IMG/VR virus record: IMGVR_UViG_3300044691_000065
Coordinates: 1 to 45,918 of that record
Length of the DNA: 45,918 bases
Strand: one strand, 5' to 3'
Origin: a virus
A model generated the notes under the pieces. It was given only the letters and a program-made list of their open reading frames with translations. It had not been told where the DNA came from and did not search any database. Below, piece after piece: positions 40,157 to 45,918 of this stretch. Every line of letters begins with the position of its first letter. The stretch's first letter is position 1. Position numbers and translations under genes: made by a program.

Positions 40157-40341
40157 GCACCCGTGTCGTCCCTGCCCGCCCTGCGTTCCTAACACCTGAG
40201 GACGAAGCCATAGCAGACCGTCTGCCGGCATCACGTCGCTGGGTGTGGCACTCGATGACCACCGAGGAGCGCAACAAGGAGGGGAAATTCTCGGGGCTGA
40301 GACTGGCCCGCAAGTTTGCAACAGATGAGGTGATCGAATGA
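40153..40341 (+). CDS. Hypothetical protein, 62 aa
   Basis: ATG 40153 overlaps the upstream stop. The product begins MSTRVVPARPAFLTPEDEA and contains RRWVWHSMTTEERNKEGKF, then ARKFATDEVIE; helical and charged. It overlaps the next gene by four bases, in a three-gene coupled run. No family recognised. Confidence 0.6.
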   Translation: MSTRVVPARPAFLTPEDEAIADRLPASRRWVWHSMTTEERNKEGKFSGLRLARKFATDEVIE

Positions 40342-40541
40342 GCAAGGGCAAAACGTGGCGCGGGTTCGACTACAACACCCGTAAGGAAGTCGTGAAGACT
40401 CGCGAGGAGTGGCGCGCGGATATCCAGCTGGCATTCGAGGCCGGTGGGCGCAAGGTTCGCGTGCAGAGCGGCGACCTACTTATCCTCGTGCCGTGCATGG
40501 GCACGCACAAAATCATCGCGGAGGTCTACGACAGAGAGTGA
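40338..40541 (+). CDS. Hypothetical protein, 67 aa
   Basis: Coupled start at ATG 40338. The chain is compact and beta-like: TWRGFDYNTRKEVVKTREEW, FEAGGRKVRVQSGDLLILV, HKIIAEVYDRE. Last of a coupled cluster; a 196-base gap with a palindrome follows. Function unknown. Confidence 0.6.
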   Translation: MSKGKTWRGFDYNTRKEVVKTREEWRADIQLAFEAGGRKVRVQSGDLLILVPCMGTHKIIAEVYDRE

Positions 40542-40665
40542 GACGGCTGTCCAAGAAACGCCGCTTTCATGGTTTTCTCGATGGCTGTCGAAGATTTGCG
40601 ACAACGCAAGTTGGGCAGCATAAGACAGCGCTAAGCTATTCAACATTAAGTCGCCGCGAGTTAAT

Positions 40666-40683
40666 TGCCAGTGGTCACTGGCA
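40666..40683. promoter_or_regulatory. Operator-like palindrome, 8-bp arms
   Basis: TGCCAGTG and CACTGGCA flank a 2-base centre. It lies in a gap about 70 bases upstream of the small gene at 40738 and the winged-helix gene at 40923, so it may be the binding site of that regulator. No other structure is clear in 40542-40737 apart from two TGCCGGC copies (40700s-40720s). Confidence 0.5.
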
Positions 40684-40737
40684 CCTCGGCGCACGGGGAA
40701 TGCCGGCTCCGATAATGCCGGCGGAGTAGTGGAGACG

Positions 40738-40911
40738 ATGAACAGGTTCACATTTGCTGTTGACAGGGCGGAAGGGTTCCAAGGGCGGCTGCGGGACCGT
40801 TGGAGTATCACGCACAATGACTGTGCTAAGGTATCGTTTACAGAGGTGGATTTGATCCTCTTCGGTAGGCGTTTTCTTTTGGCTATCAGGCAGCGGAAAA
40901 AGGTCCGCTAA
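40738..40911 (+). CDS. Small basic protein, 57 aa
   Basis: ATG 40738 is preceded by GTGGAG at four to five bases; an in-frame GTG at 40729 is less likely. The product begins MNRFTFAVDRAEGFQGRL and ends LLAIRQRKKVR, basic at the C-terminus. It sits directly before the winged-helix and integrase genes and could be an accessory DNA-binding factor, but no motif proves it. Confidence 0.5.
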   Translation: MNRFTFAVDRAEGFQGRLRDRWSITHNDCAKVSFTEVDLILFGRRFLLAIRQRKKVR

Positions 40912-40922
40912 AGGCTGTAACC

Positions 40923-41315
40923 GTGACCCCGACAGAACAACCAAAGTCGAACTTCCTGGCTGCTGGAGCGCTGCTGAGCGCGCTGGAGCCCGTCGTTGAA
41001 GAGTTCGGCACAAGCACGCCATTGACCTACGTGATTACGTTTCTACACGTTGTCGCGGCCGGGTCGGCGGGTATCGATCAAGGGGAATTGGGCAAGAAGC
41101 TGGACACATCGGGGCCTGCTGCGGTGCGCGCCGTGCAGGCTTTGAGTGACTGGTCCTGGGTGAAGGGTGATGACGCGCAGAAGCAGCCCGGTCTCGGGCT
41201 GGTGAAGAGTGAGACAGACCCGCGTGGTGACGCTCGTCGCCGCGTCGTGTCTCTGACCAACAAGGGCGATAAGCTGGCGCAGAAGATCGCCGCCAAACTG
41301 GAGCGCAGGAAGTGA
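40923..41315 (+). CDS. Winged-helix (MarR-like) regulator, 130 aa
   Basis: The middle of the product reads as a MarR-type winged helix: YVITFLHVVAAGSAGIDQGE (helix and first turn), LGKKLDTSGPAAVRAVQAL (recognition region), then DPRGDARRRVVSLTNKGDK, the wing with its usual Asp-Arg and Leu-Thr-x-x-Gly pattern. GTG 40923 follows AAAGGCTGTAACC. Located two genes before the integrase, it may control integration or excision; the palindrome at 40666 is a candidate site. Confidence 0.75.
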   Translation: MTPTEQPKSNFLAAGALLSALEPVVEEFGTSTPLTYVITFLHVVAAGSAGIDQGELGKKLDTSGPAAVRAVQALSDWSWVKGDDAQKQPGLGLVKSETDPRGDARRRVVSLTNKGDKLAQKIAAKLERRK

Positions 41316-41455
41316 GGCGATTGCATTGGGAGATATGTTTGGGAGTGCTGGTGTTTGGCGGGGCTATCCTCGCCGGCATCGGCGTGGTCTCACACAGTGG
41401 TGAAGCGTTGATCATTGTCGCAGCATGTTTCTGCGGCTGGAGGACAACCAAGTGA
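41312..41455 (+). CDS. Small two-span membrane protein, 47 aa
   Basis: GTG 41312 overlaps the regulator stop. Hydrophobic runs ICLGVLVFGGAILAGIGVV and ALIIVAACFCGW are separated by SHSGE. Its TGA overlaps the integrase GTG and it carries the integrase ribosome site (TGGAGG). Function unknown; it may serve mainly to couple translation. Confidence 0.5.
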   Translation: MRRLHWEICLGVLVFGGAILAGIGVVSHSGEALIIVAACFCGWRTTK

Positions 41456-42534
41456 AGCTATTCAAACGTAACGGGTTCTGGCACTGCGAATTCAAGGACG
41501 CCACACGTCGCCTCAGGTTCTCCTCAGGTATCACCTTGAGTGAGCCTCGGGAAACAGCTGAGCGTGCCGCGTCGGAGAAGCTGCGTAAGCTCCTCACAGG
41601 TACGGGCGGCGCGCCTCAGGCTGCCCGCAGTGTTGGGAAGGTGTTCAACCTCGCGGAAGCGTTGGAGCGCACGCTGAACAACCATTGGGCTGGCACGCCG
41701 TCCGAGGGGCAGATCAAGTTTGTGGTTCGCCGGCTGGAACGTGAGATCGGGCACTGGCTGCTGACTGAGATCGACTACAGGAAGCTGAAGGAGTACGCCG
41801 ACGGGTGCATCAAGCAGGGCAAGAAGCCAGCCACGGTGAACCGCAGGATGTCCGCGATGAAGGTGGCGCTGCGCGATGCGTGCCGCATGGGTGACCTCAC
41901 GGCGATGCCGATGTTCCCCTCGCAACTGCCTGAGAACAACATCCGCGAGCGCTACCTGTCCGCCGAGGAGGAGCAGCGGGTGCAGGCGTACCTGGGCAAG
42001 CGGGTGGCCGTCGAGCTGATCGAGGGCGGCGACGACTGGCAGTATCTGGCGAACCTGTTCGTGTTCCTGATCGACACCGGATGTCGACTTGGGGAGGCCC
42101 TGAAGCTCCCCGACTGCGACGGGCGGGTGGCCCACCTGAAGACCGGGACTACCAAGTCCGGACGGGCGCGGGTGGTGCCACTGACGGCGCGGGCGGGGGC
42201 GGCGATGGTTGCCATGCTGGCGAGCCCGCTCCACGGGAAGGTGGACGACAACTTCATTGGCCGGCGCTGGGGCCGGGTGCGCGTGGAGTGCGACATCCGC
42301 GATGTGAACATTCACATCCTGAGGCACACGTGCGCGTCCCGGTTGCTGGCAGCCAAGGTGGACCTCTACACGGTCTCCAAATGGCTAGGCCACAGCTCGG
42401 TGAAGGTCACTGAGCGATATGGGCACCTTGCCCACGGTGCGCTGGAGCAGGCCCTGGCGGCGCTGGTCCGGTCGCCGGTTGCAGTGACTCCACTCGTGGA
42501 TGTCTCGGTTGGCACACAACCTGTCCACTTGTGA
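41452..42534 (+). CDS. int: Tyrosine recombinase / integrase
   Basis: The 360-aa protein has an SAM-like N-terminal domain (RRLEREIGHWLLTEIDYRKL) and a catalytic domain with Arg in DTGCRLGEAL (near residue 209), HILRHTCASRLL (His and Arg near 287-290), WLGHSS (His near 312) and nucleophile Tyr in TERYGHL (near 322). GTG 41452 is preferred over ATG 41425 because TGGAGG precedes it. It catalyses attP-attB recombination. The putative attP tRNA sequence lies 63 bases downstream. Confidence 0.93.
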   Translation: MKLFKRNGFWHCEFKDATRRLRFSSGITLSEPRETAERAASEKLRKLLTGTGGAPQAARSVGKVFNLAEALERTLNNHWAGTPSEGQIKFVVRRLEREIGHWLLTEIDYRKLKEYADGCIKQGKKPATVNRRMSAMKVALRDACRMGDLTAMPMFPSQLPENNIRERYLSAEEEQRVQAYLGKRVAVELIEGGDDWQYLANLFVFLIDTGCRLGEALKLPDCDGRVAHLKTGTTKSGRARVVPLTARAGAAMVAMLASPLHGKVDDNFIGRRWGRVRVECDIRDVNIHILRHTCASRLLAAKVDLYTVSKWLGHSSVKVTERYGHLAHGALEQALAALVRSPVAVTPLVDVSVGTQPVHL

Positions 42535-42577
42535 AAGTAATCTAGTGAGCTTGGCACGCTGGCCGAAGCTAAGTTGC

Positions 42578-42586
42578 TGATAAGAT
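42578..42586 (+). promoter_or_regulatory. Extended -10 promoter candidate
   Basis: TG-A-TAAGAT matches the extended -10 pattern of sigma70 promoters; no good -35 is visible. It would drive the small gene at 42735 and the phage RNA polymerase, which must first be made by host polymerase. The call is weak on sequence alone. Confidence 0.3.
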
Positions 42587-42596
42587 TGAGATTGGG

Positions 42597-42624
42597 TGGT
42601 GCGAAAGGAGGGACTCGAACCCTC
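42597..42624 (-). other. Putative attP core: 3' end of a tRNA (probably tRNA-Leu)
   Basis: On the minus strand this is a perfect T-arm, GAGGG-TTCGAGT-CCCTC, then CTTTCGC, A and CCA, i.e. T-arm, 3' acceptor strand, discriminator and encoded CCA. No matching 5' acceptor strand (GCGAAAG) exists upstream; bases to 42694 only loosely resemble a class II tRNA. This is what an integrase target looks like when attP restores the tRNA 3' end. Leu identity is inferred from the acceptor sequence. Confidence 0.72.
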
Positions 42625-42734
42625 CTGCCGCCCTAATAAATCAGTGACTTAGACGGCTGGCGTGCCACCGGGGCACGCATTCTGCCACGCGCGCCACCCT
42701 GTGGCACGCATCAATCCAACTTCGGAGCACCTCA

Positions 42735-42989
42735 ATGACCCCTGAAGAAATTCAGGCAGCGCTCGCGGCTGCCCAAAAGCTTTTCCTCCACGCCGACTGG
42801 CTGGCCGATGGCTACAGCGGCAACAACCCCGGCAAGCAACGGCGGCTCGACGAGAACGCGCTGCGGGCACGCCGCGAGGTTACCCGCCTGCTCGCCCTGG
42901 TCCGCGACTGTTTCACTGGCGAGTCACGAAAACCGCCACCCTCGTATACCCCCGTGGTGTTCACCCTAAGTACTACACCTGAGGTTTAA
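42735..42989 (+). CDS. Hypothetical protein before the RNA polymerase gene, 84 aa
   Basis: ATG 42735 follows CGGAGCACCTCA. The first 60 residues are helical and Ala-rich (EIQAALAAAQKLFLHADWL; ALRARREVTRLLALVRD). The last 20 are encoded by the putative phage promoter and the RNA polymerase leader and read as a Pro/Thr-rich tail, so the promoter lies inside the coding sequence. Function unknown. Confidence 0.6.
   Translation: MTPEEIQAALAAAQKLFLHADWLADGYSGNNPGKQRRLDENALRARREVTRLLALVRDCFTGESRKPPPSYTPVVFTLSTTPEV
42929..42953 (+). promoter_or_regulatory. Putative phage RNA polymerase promoter before its own gene
   Basis: AAAACCGCCACCCTCG then TATACCCCC matches the copies at 10825 and 45771 over 16 identical bases. 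It lies 41 bases upstream of the RNA polymerase ATG, so the polymerase may amplify its own expression. Confidence 0.6.
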
Positions 42990-42993
42990 CCAC

Positions 42994-45516
42994 ATGACTG
43001 ACCTGATGACCAGACAGGCCGAACTAGAGTCCGACTCAGTGCTCCTCGGCCAGCACCGCTACGCCGCCTCCCGTAAGAACCAAGGTGAATCAGCTACATC
43101 CCCTGGAAAGTATCAGACCCAGGAAGCGCTCCCCGCCCTCGCCCAGGCTATCGAGCTGTTCGTTGAGCAAGCAGCGAAGCCCGATGTAGCCGGCCGCAAG
43201 CATCGCGCGTTGCCCTACCTGCTGCACATCCTTCCAGAGCAGGCAGCCTACCTGACCATCCGCTACGCCATTGACGGCGCGGCGGCGAACCAGAAGATCA
43301 ACACGTTAGCTCTGGCCTTAGGCTCCGCGGTTGAGGACCACATCCATCTCTTGAAGCTCTCCGAGCAGGAGTTCACCGGAGCGGATGGCGAGGTGCGCAC
43401 GGGGGGGCTCTATCGCAAGGTGATGGAGCAGGTCAAGAAGGCAACCAGCGAAAGGCACCGAAAGGCGGTGCTGCGCCACGTCGTCGCCAAGTACGCCGTA
43501 GACACTCTGGACTGGTCGGACACCGACAAACTACACCTAGGGACCAAGCTGGTCGAGCTGCTCGACGAGACCAGTACGCTTGTGACTCTCCGCAGGGACA
43601 CCGAAGGACACCACAACACGCCAGTGAAAATTGTCTTCACAGACGAGGCCCAGGCATGGTTCGACCAGTCACACGACCGCGCCAGTACGTGGAGCCCCGT
43701 CCATCTGCCGATGATCGCCCCGCCGCGCGACTGGCACATCGAAGAGTCCACCACCCACATGCCGGCGGACGGCGTCGGCCCATCATTGCTGCGCAAGCGG
43801 ATCGTGGGCGGCTACATCACACGCGCTATCCGTAGAGCCAACATGGTTCAGTCCCGCCTACCTGGGGGGCTCGCCCGCATGGTTAATGCGGGCATGCAGA
43901 ACGTGTTTGACGCCGTCAACGCAACCCAACGGACACCCTGGAGGATCAACCGCCAGCTACTCGCGGTGATGCGCGAGGCACGCACGGGTGGGGACAGGTT
44001 CCAATCATTGTTCGTTGAGGCCGACCTGCCGCTGCCCGCGCGACCAGCGGGTGTCTCACTTTCCATTGGTATGGATCAGCTCACCCTGGATCAGCGGGAA
44101 GCGCTGATGTCATGGAAGAGGGACGCCGCCCTAGTGTACGAATCAAATGCTCGGCTGCGAAGCAAGCGCATTGGAGTGGCACAGAAGCTTTGGGTGGCTA
44201 ACAAGTTCGTAGATGAGGCTGCAATCTACTTCCCGCACTATCTCGACTTCCGGGGGCGTATCTACCCATTCGCTTCGTACCTGAATCCTCAGTCAAGCGA
44301 CACGGGACGCGCGCTGTTGGAGTTTGCGGAGGGTAAGGTACTTGGGGAGAGGGGGCTGTTCTGGCTCAAGGTCCACATCGCGAATCTCTTCGGTGTAGAC
44401 AAGGTGAGCTTTGAGGAACGAGTCAAGTGGGTTAATGGAAATCTGGAAGCGCTGCTGGATAGTGCGGCCCTCCCGCTCGACGGCATGCAGCTGTGGGTTA
44501 CAGCTGACAGCGGTAAGAACAAGTGGCAAGCGCTGGCAGCGTGTATGGAATTGGCAGGCGCGCTGGTTGCGGGGCGCGCATACGTGTCGCATATGCCAAT
44601 CGCAATGGACGGTTCGTGCTCCGGCCTACAGCACTACTCCGCGATGCTCCGCGATCCCGTTGGTGGCGCTGCAGTCAACCTCGTACCTCAACAGAAGCCC
44701 GGCGATATCTACACTGAGGTGGCTACACGCGCTCAAGCTTTGATTGATAGATCCACAGATGGAATGGCTGCATGTTGGAAAGGCGGCAAGGTGGTACGCA
44801 AGATAGCCAAGCAGCCAACGATGACACTCTGCTACAGCGCGACGGTGTTCGGCATGCAGTCCCAGATAGCGAAGGCTGTTGAAGGGCTGGGCGGCGCTGA
44901 GTACTTAGGCGGTGCCGACGTGCGGCCCTCCTGTGTCTACATGGCGGGCGTCATCTGGGACGCCATCGGTGCAACCGTGGTTGCTGCGAAGGAAGCAATG
45001 GGATTCCTAAAGGAGATCGCCAAGCTGGCGGCGGAGGCCGACATGCCAATCAAGTGGACTGCGCCATCTGGCTTCCTTGTGGAGCAGGGATACCGGGAGC
45101 CCATAGGCAAGCGCGTACATCTCCATTACAAAGGGATTGAGTTAAAGCTCATGCTGACGCGGGACGGAGACAAGCTCGCACGCAAGAAGCAGGTCGCCAG
45201 CGTGGCTCCTAACTTCGTCCATTCCTTGGACAGCGCGCACCTGATGGCAACAGTCAACCTAGGGACCGACAACGGGCTGACCCATTGGGCATGCATACAC
45301 GACTCCTTTGGCGTACATGCGGCCGACGTCGACACACTGCACGCCTGCATCCGAGAATCATTCATCGAGCAGTACACCCCTGACGTACTGGCGCGGCTCC
45401 GAGAGGAGATCGTTGCCCAGCTGCCCGCCGAATTGGCTGAGAAAATTCCTGCGGTTCCACTGCAGGGCACTTTGGATCTAGCTGCAGTCCGCGACTCTGC
45501 CTACTTCTTTGCCTAA
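42994..45516 (+). CDS. Phage RNA polymerase, T7 gp1-like single subunit
   Basis: The 840-aa enzyme (T7 is 883) has all core motifs: LDFRGRIYPFASYLNP (near residue 417), MDGSCSGLQHYSAMLRD with the first catalytic Asp (near 537), KQPTMTLCYSATVFG with the fingers Lys-Tyr (near 605), APNFVHSLDSAHL (near 740) and CIHDSFGVHAADV with the second Asp (near 768). The specificity-loop region reads GKRVHLHYKGIELKL, with His where T7 has Asn748, so promoter choice should differ from T7. CCTGAGG is its ribosome site. Confidence 0.97.
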   Translation: MTDLMTRQAELESDSVLLGQHRYAASRKNQGESATSPGKYQTQEALPALAQAIELFVEQAAKPDVAGRKHRALPYLLHILPEQAAYLTIRYAIDGAAANQKINTLALALGSAVEDHIHLLKLSEQEFTGADGEVRTGGLYRKVMEQVKKATSERHRKAVLRHVVAKYAVDTLDWSDTDKLHLGTKLVELLDETSTLVTLRRDTEGHHNTPVKIVFTDEAQAWFDQSHDRASTWSPVHLPMIAPPRDWHIEESTTHMPADGVGPSLLRKRIVGGYITRAIRRANMVQSRLPGGLARMVNAGMQNVFDAVNATQRTPWRINRQLLAVMREARTGGDRFQSLFVEADLPLPARPAGVSLSIGMDQLTLDQREALMSWKRDAALVYESNARLRSKRIGVAQKLWVANKFVDEAAIYFPHYLDFRGRIYPFASYLNPQSSDTGRALLEFAEGKVLGERGLFWLKVHIANLFGVDKVSFEERVKWVNGNLEALLDSAALPLDGMQLWVTADSGKNKWQALAACMELAGALVAGRAYVSHMPIAMDGSCSGLQHYSAMLRDPVGGAAVNLVPQQKPGDIYTEVATRAQALIDRSTDGMAACWKGGKVVRKIAKQPTMTLCYSATVFGMQSQIAKAVEGLGGAEYLGGADVRPSCVYMAGVIWDAIGATVVAAKEAMGFLKEIAKLAAEADMPIKWTAPSGFLVEQGYREPIGKRVHLHYKGIELKLMLTRDGDKLARKKQVASVAPNFVHSLDSAHLMATVNLGTDNGLTHWACIHDSFGVHAADVDTLHACIRESFIEQYTPDVLARLREEIVAQLPAELAEKIPAVPLQGTLDLAAVRDSAYFFA

Positions 45517-45540
45517 TCAATCCACATGTGGAGTGTCTCC

Positions 45541-45771
45541 ATGCGAAACAAGTACTTGAACAAGACCAACATGCTCAACGGCAACGCGGAGCAGTTCCGC
45601 GCCGTCCGCCAGCGGATGGATAGCGTCCCCTACCACAACGCCCACATGGAGGCCGGCTGCCTCGTCTGTCGTAGCGCGGTGCCGGGGCGCATCTGCCCGG
45701 ACTGCTACGTCTGCATCGCCTGCGCTCCGGGGTGCGACGAGTGCGCACCCCTCAGACAGGGGGCCAAGTAA
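45541..45771 (+). CDS. Cys-rich zinc-finger-like protein, 76 aa
   Basis: ATG 45541 follows TCCACATGTGGAG, a palindrome that includes the ribosome site. After a basic N-terminal half (NKYLNKTNMLNGNAEQFR; VRQRM) come CLVC, CPDC, CYVC, CIAC and CDEC, enough for two zinc sites. It follows the RNA polymerase and ends exactly at a putative promoter. Homologue of the truncated copy at 2-106, but ten residues longer at the C-terminus. It might modulate transcription; this is inference. Confidence 0.75.
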   Translation: MRNKYLNKTNMLNGNAEQFRAVRQRMDSVPYHNAHMEAGCLVCRSAVPGRICPDCYVCIACAPGCDECAPLRQGAK

Positions 45772-45795
45772 AAACCGCCACCCTCGTATTCCCCC
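45771..45795 (+). promoter_or_regulatory. Putative phage RNA polymerase promoter before the early genes
   Basis: AAAACCGCCACCCTCG then TATTCCCCC begins at the stop codon of the Cys-rich gene and ends about 25 bases before the ATG of the next gene (45821, same gene as at 180). It is almost identical to the 42929 copy. Confidence 0.6.
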
Positions 45796-45918
45796 TTCGT
45801 ACAAACCCGAGGAACCGTCCATGAAAGGTTACAAAGCCCACACCGTGAGGGACCAGATCCGGTTCCTCGCGAACCCTGCCCGCCTCCGCCGCCCCGCCTT
45901 CGCAGTCATCAACAAGCT
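45792..45918 (+). repeat. Right copy of exact 127-bp direct repeat
   Basis: It is identical to 151-277 and runs to the last base of the window. Joining at this repeat gives a unit of 45,641 bp and puts the RNA polymerase just upstream of the early genes. Confidence 0.9.
45821..45918 (+). CDS. Start of the first early gene, cut by window end
   Basis: These bases encode the first 32 residues of the same protein as the gene at 180-485, with the same GAGGAACC ribosome site and no differences. It is a repeat of that gene's start, not a second gene, unless the repeat is truly terminal. Confidence 0.85.
   Translation, partial: MKGYKAHTVRDQIRFLANPARLRRPAFAVINK

Larger units (their letters stand above)
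42551..42711. other. Possible integrase arm sites and hairpin around attP
   Basis: GGCACGC occurs at 42552-42558, 42672-42678 and 42703-42709, on both sides of the tRNA segment, like arm-type sites of lambda-type integrases. One copy also forms a perfect 7-bp hairpin with GCGTGCC (42660-42666). Binding is untested. Confidence 0.4.

Noticed and set aside
42597-42694. Complete phage tRNA gene on the minus strand
   Set aside because: The 3' half is perfect, but the 5' acceptor strand does not pair and no sound anticodon arm can be drawn; attP remnant fits better.

Overview
This window reads as a nearly complete genome of a T7-like podophage (Autographiviridae type). Evidence is a single-subunit RNA polymerase, a T7-type gp2.5 / primase-helicase / family A polymerase / exonuclease set, and a morphogenesis block in T7 order: portal, scaffold, capsid, tail tubular A and B, four internal virion proteins, gp17-type fibre, TerS, TerL. 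The DNA is GC-rich, coding is dense, and most genes overlap at ATGA or GTGA stop-start junctions. Host identity cannot be read directly. A tRNA 3' end beside the integrase (acceptor strand plus encoded CCA) and the accessory gene types suggest a proteobacterium.

Layout. (a) 1-10,826, plus strand: small early genes of unknown function, gp2.5-like SSB, RusA resolvase (where T7 has endonuclease I), primase-helicase, DNA polymerase, an HNH gene overlapping the polymerase, a 3TM holin and GH24 lysozyme, and a gp6-like exonuclease. (b) 10,930-33,624, plus strand: structural and packaging genes, with an acetyltransferase and an endonuclease VII-type gene as extra insertions. (c) 33,625-35,856: a control-like region with a minus-strand lipoprotein, an XRE regulator beside a perfect palindrome, a possible minus-strand basic protein, and about 1.1 kb with little coding sequence carrying a helically phased heptamer array, a second palindrome, a sigma70-like promoter and a structured leader. 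(d) 35,857-41,455: about 18 mostly small accessory genes, including a secreted JAMM/DUF4329-like protein and a winged-helix protein. (e) 41,452-45,771: tyrosine integrase, putative attP in a tRNA 3' end, a small gene, the phage RNA polymerase and a Cys-rich protein.

The last 127 bases repeat bases 151-277 exactly, so one genome unit is about 45,641 bp. The sequences upstream of the two copies are homologous but different, so the window start holds a diverged version of the Cys-rich gene at the right end.

How it may work: a motif with core ACCCTCG occurs just upstream of the RNA polymerase gene, the first early gene and the structural block, and is my candidate for the phage polymerase promoter. 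Host polymerase would have to start infection, and an extended -10 candidate lies upstream of the RNA polymerase gene. Integrase, attP and an XRE regulator with an operator-like site suggest that this T7-type phage can form lysogens. The least familiar element is the phased CCTNNGG array next to the XRE gene.
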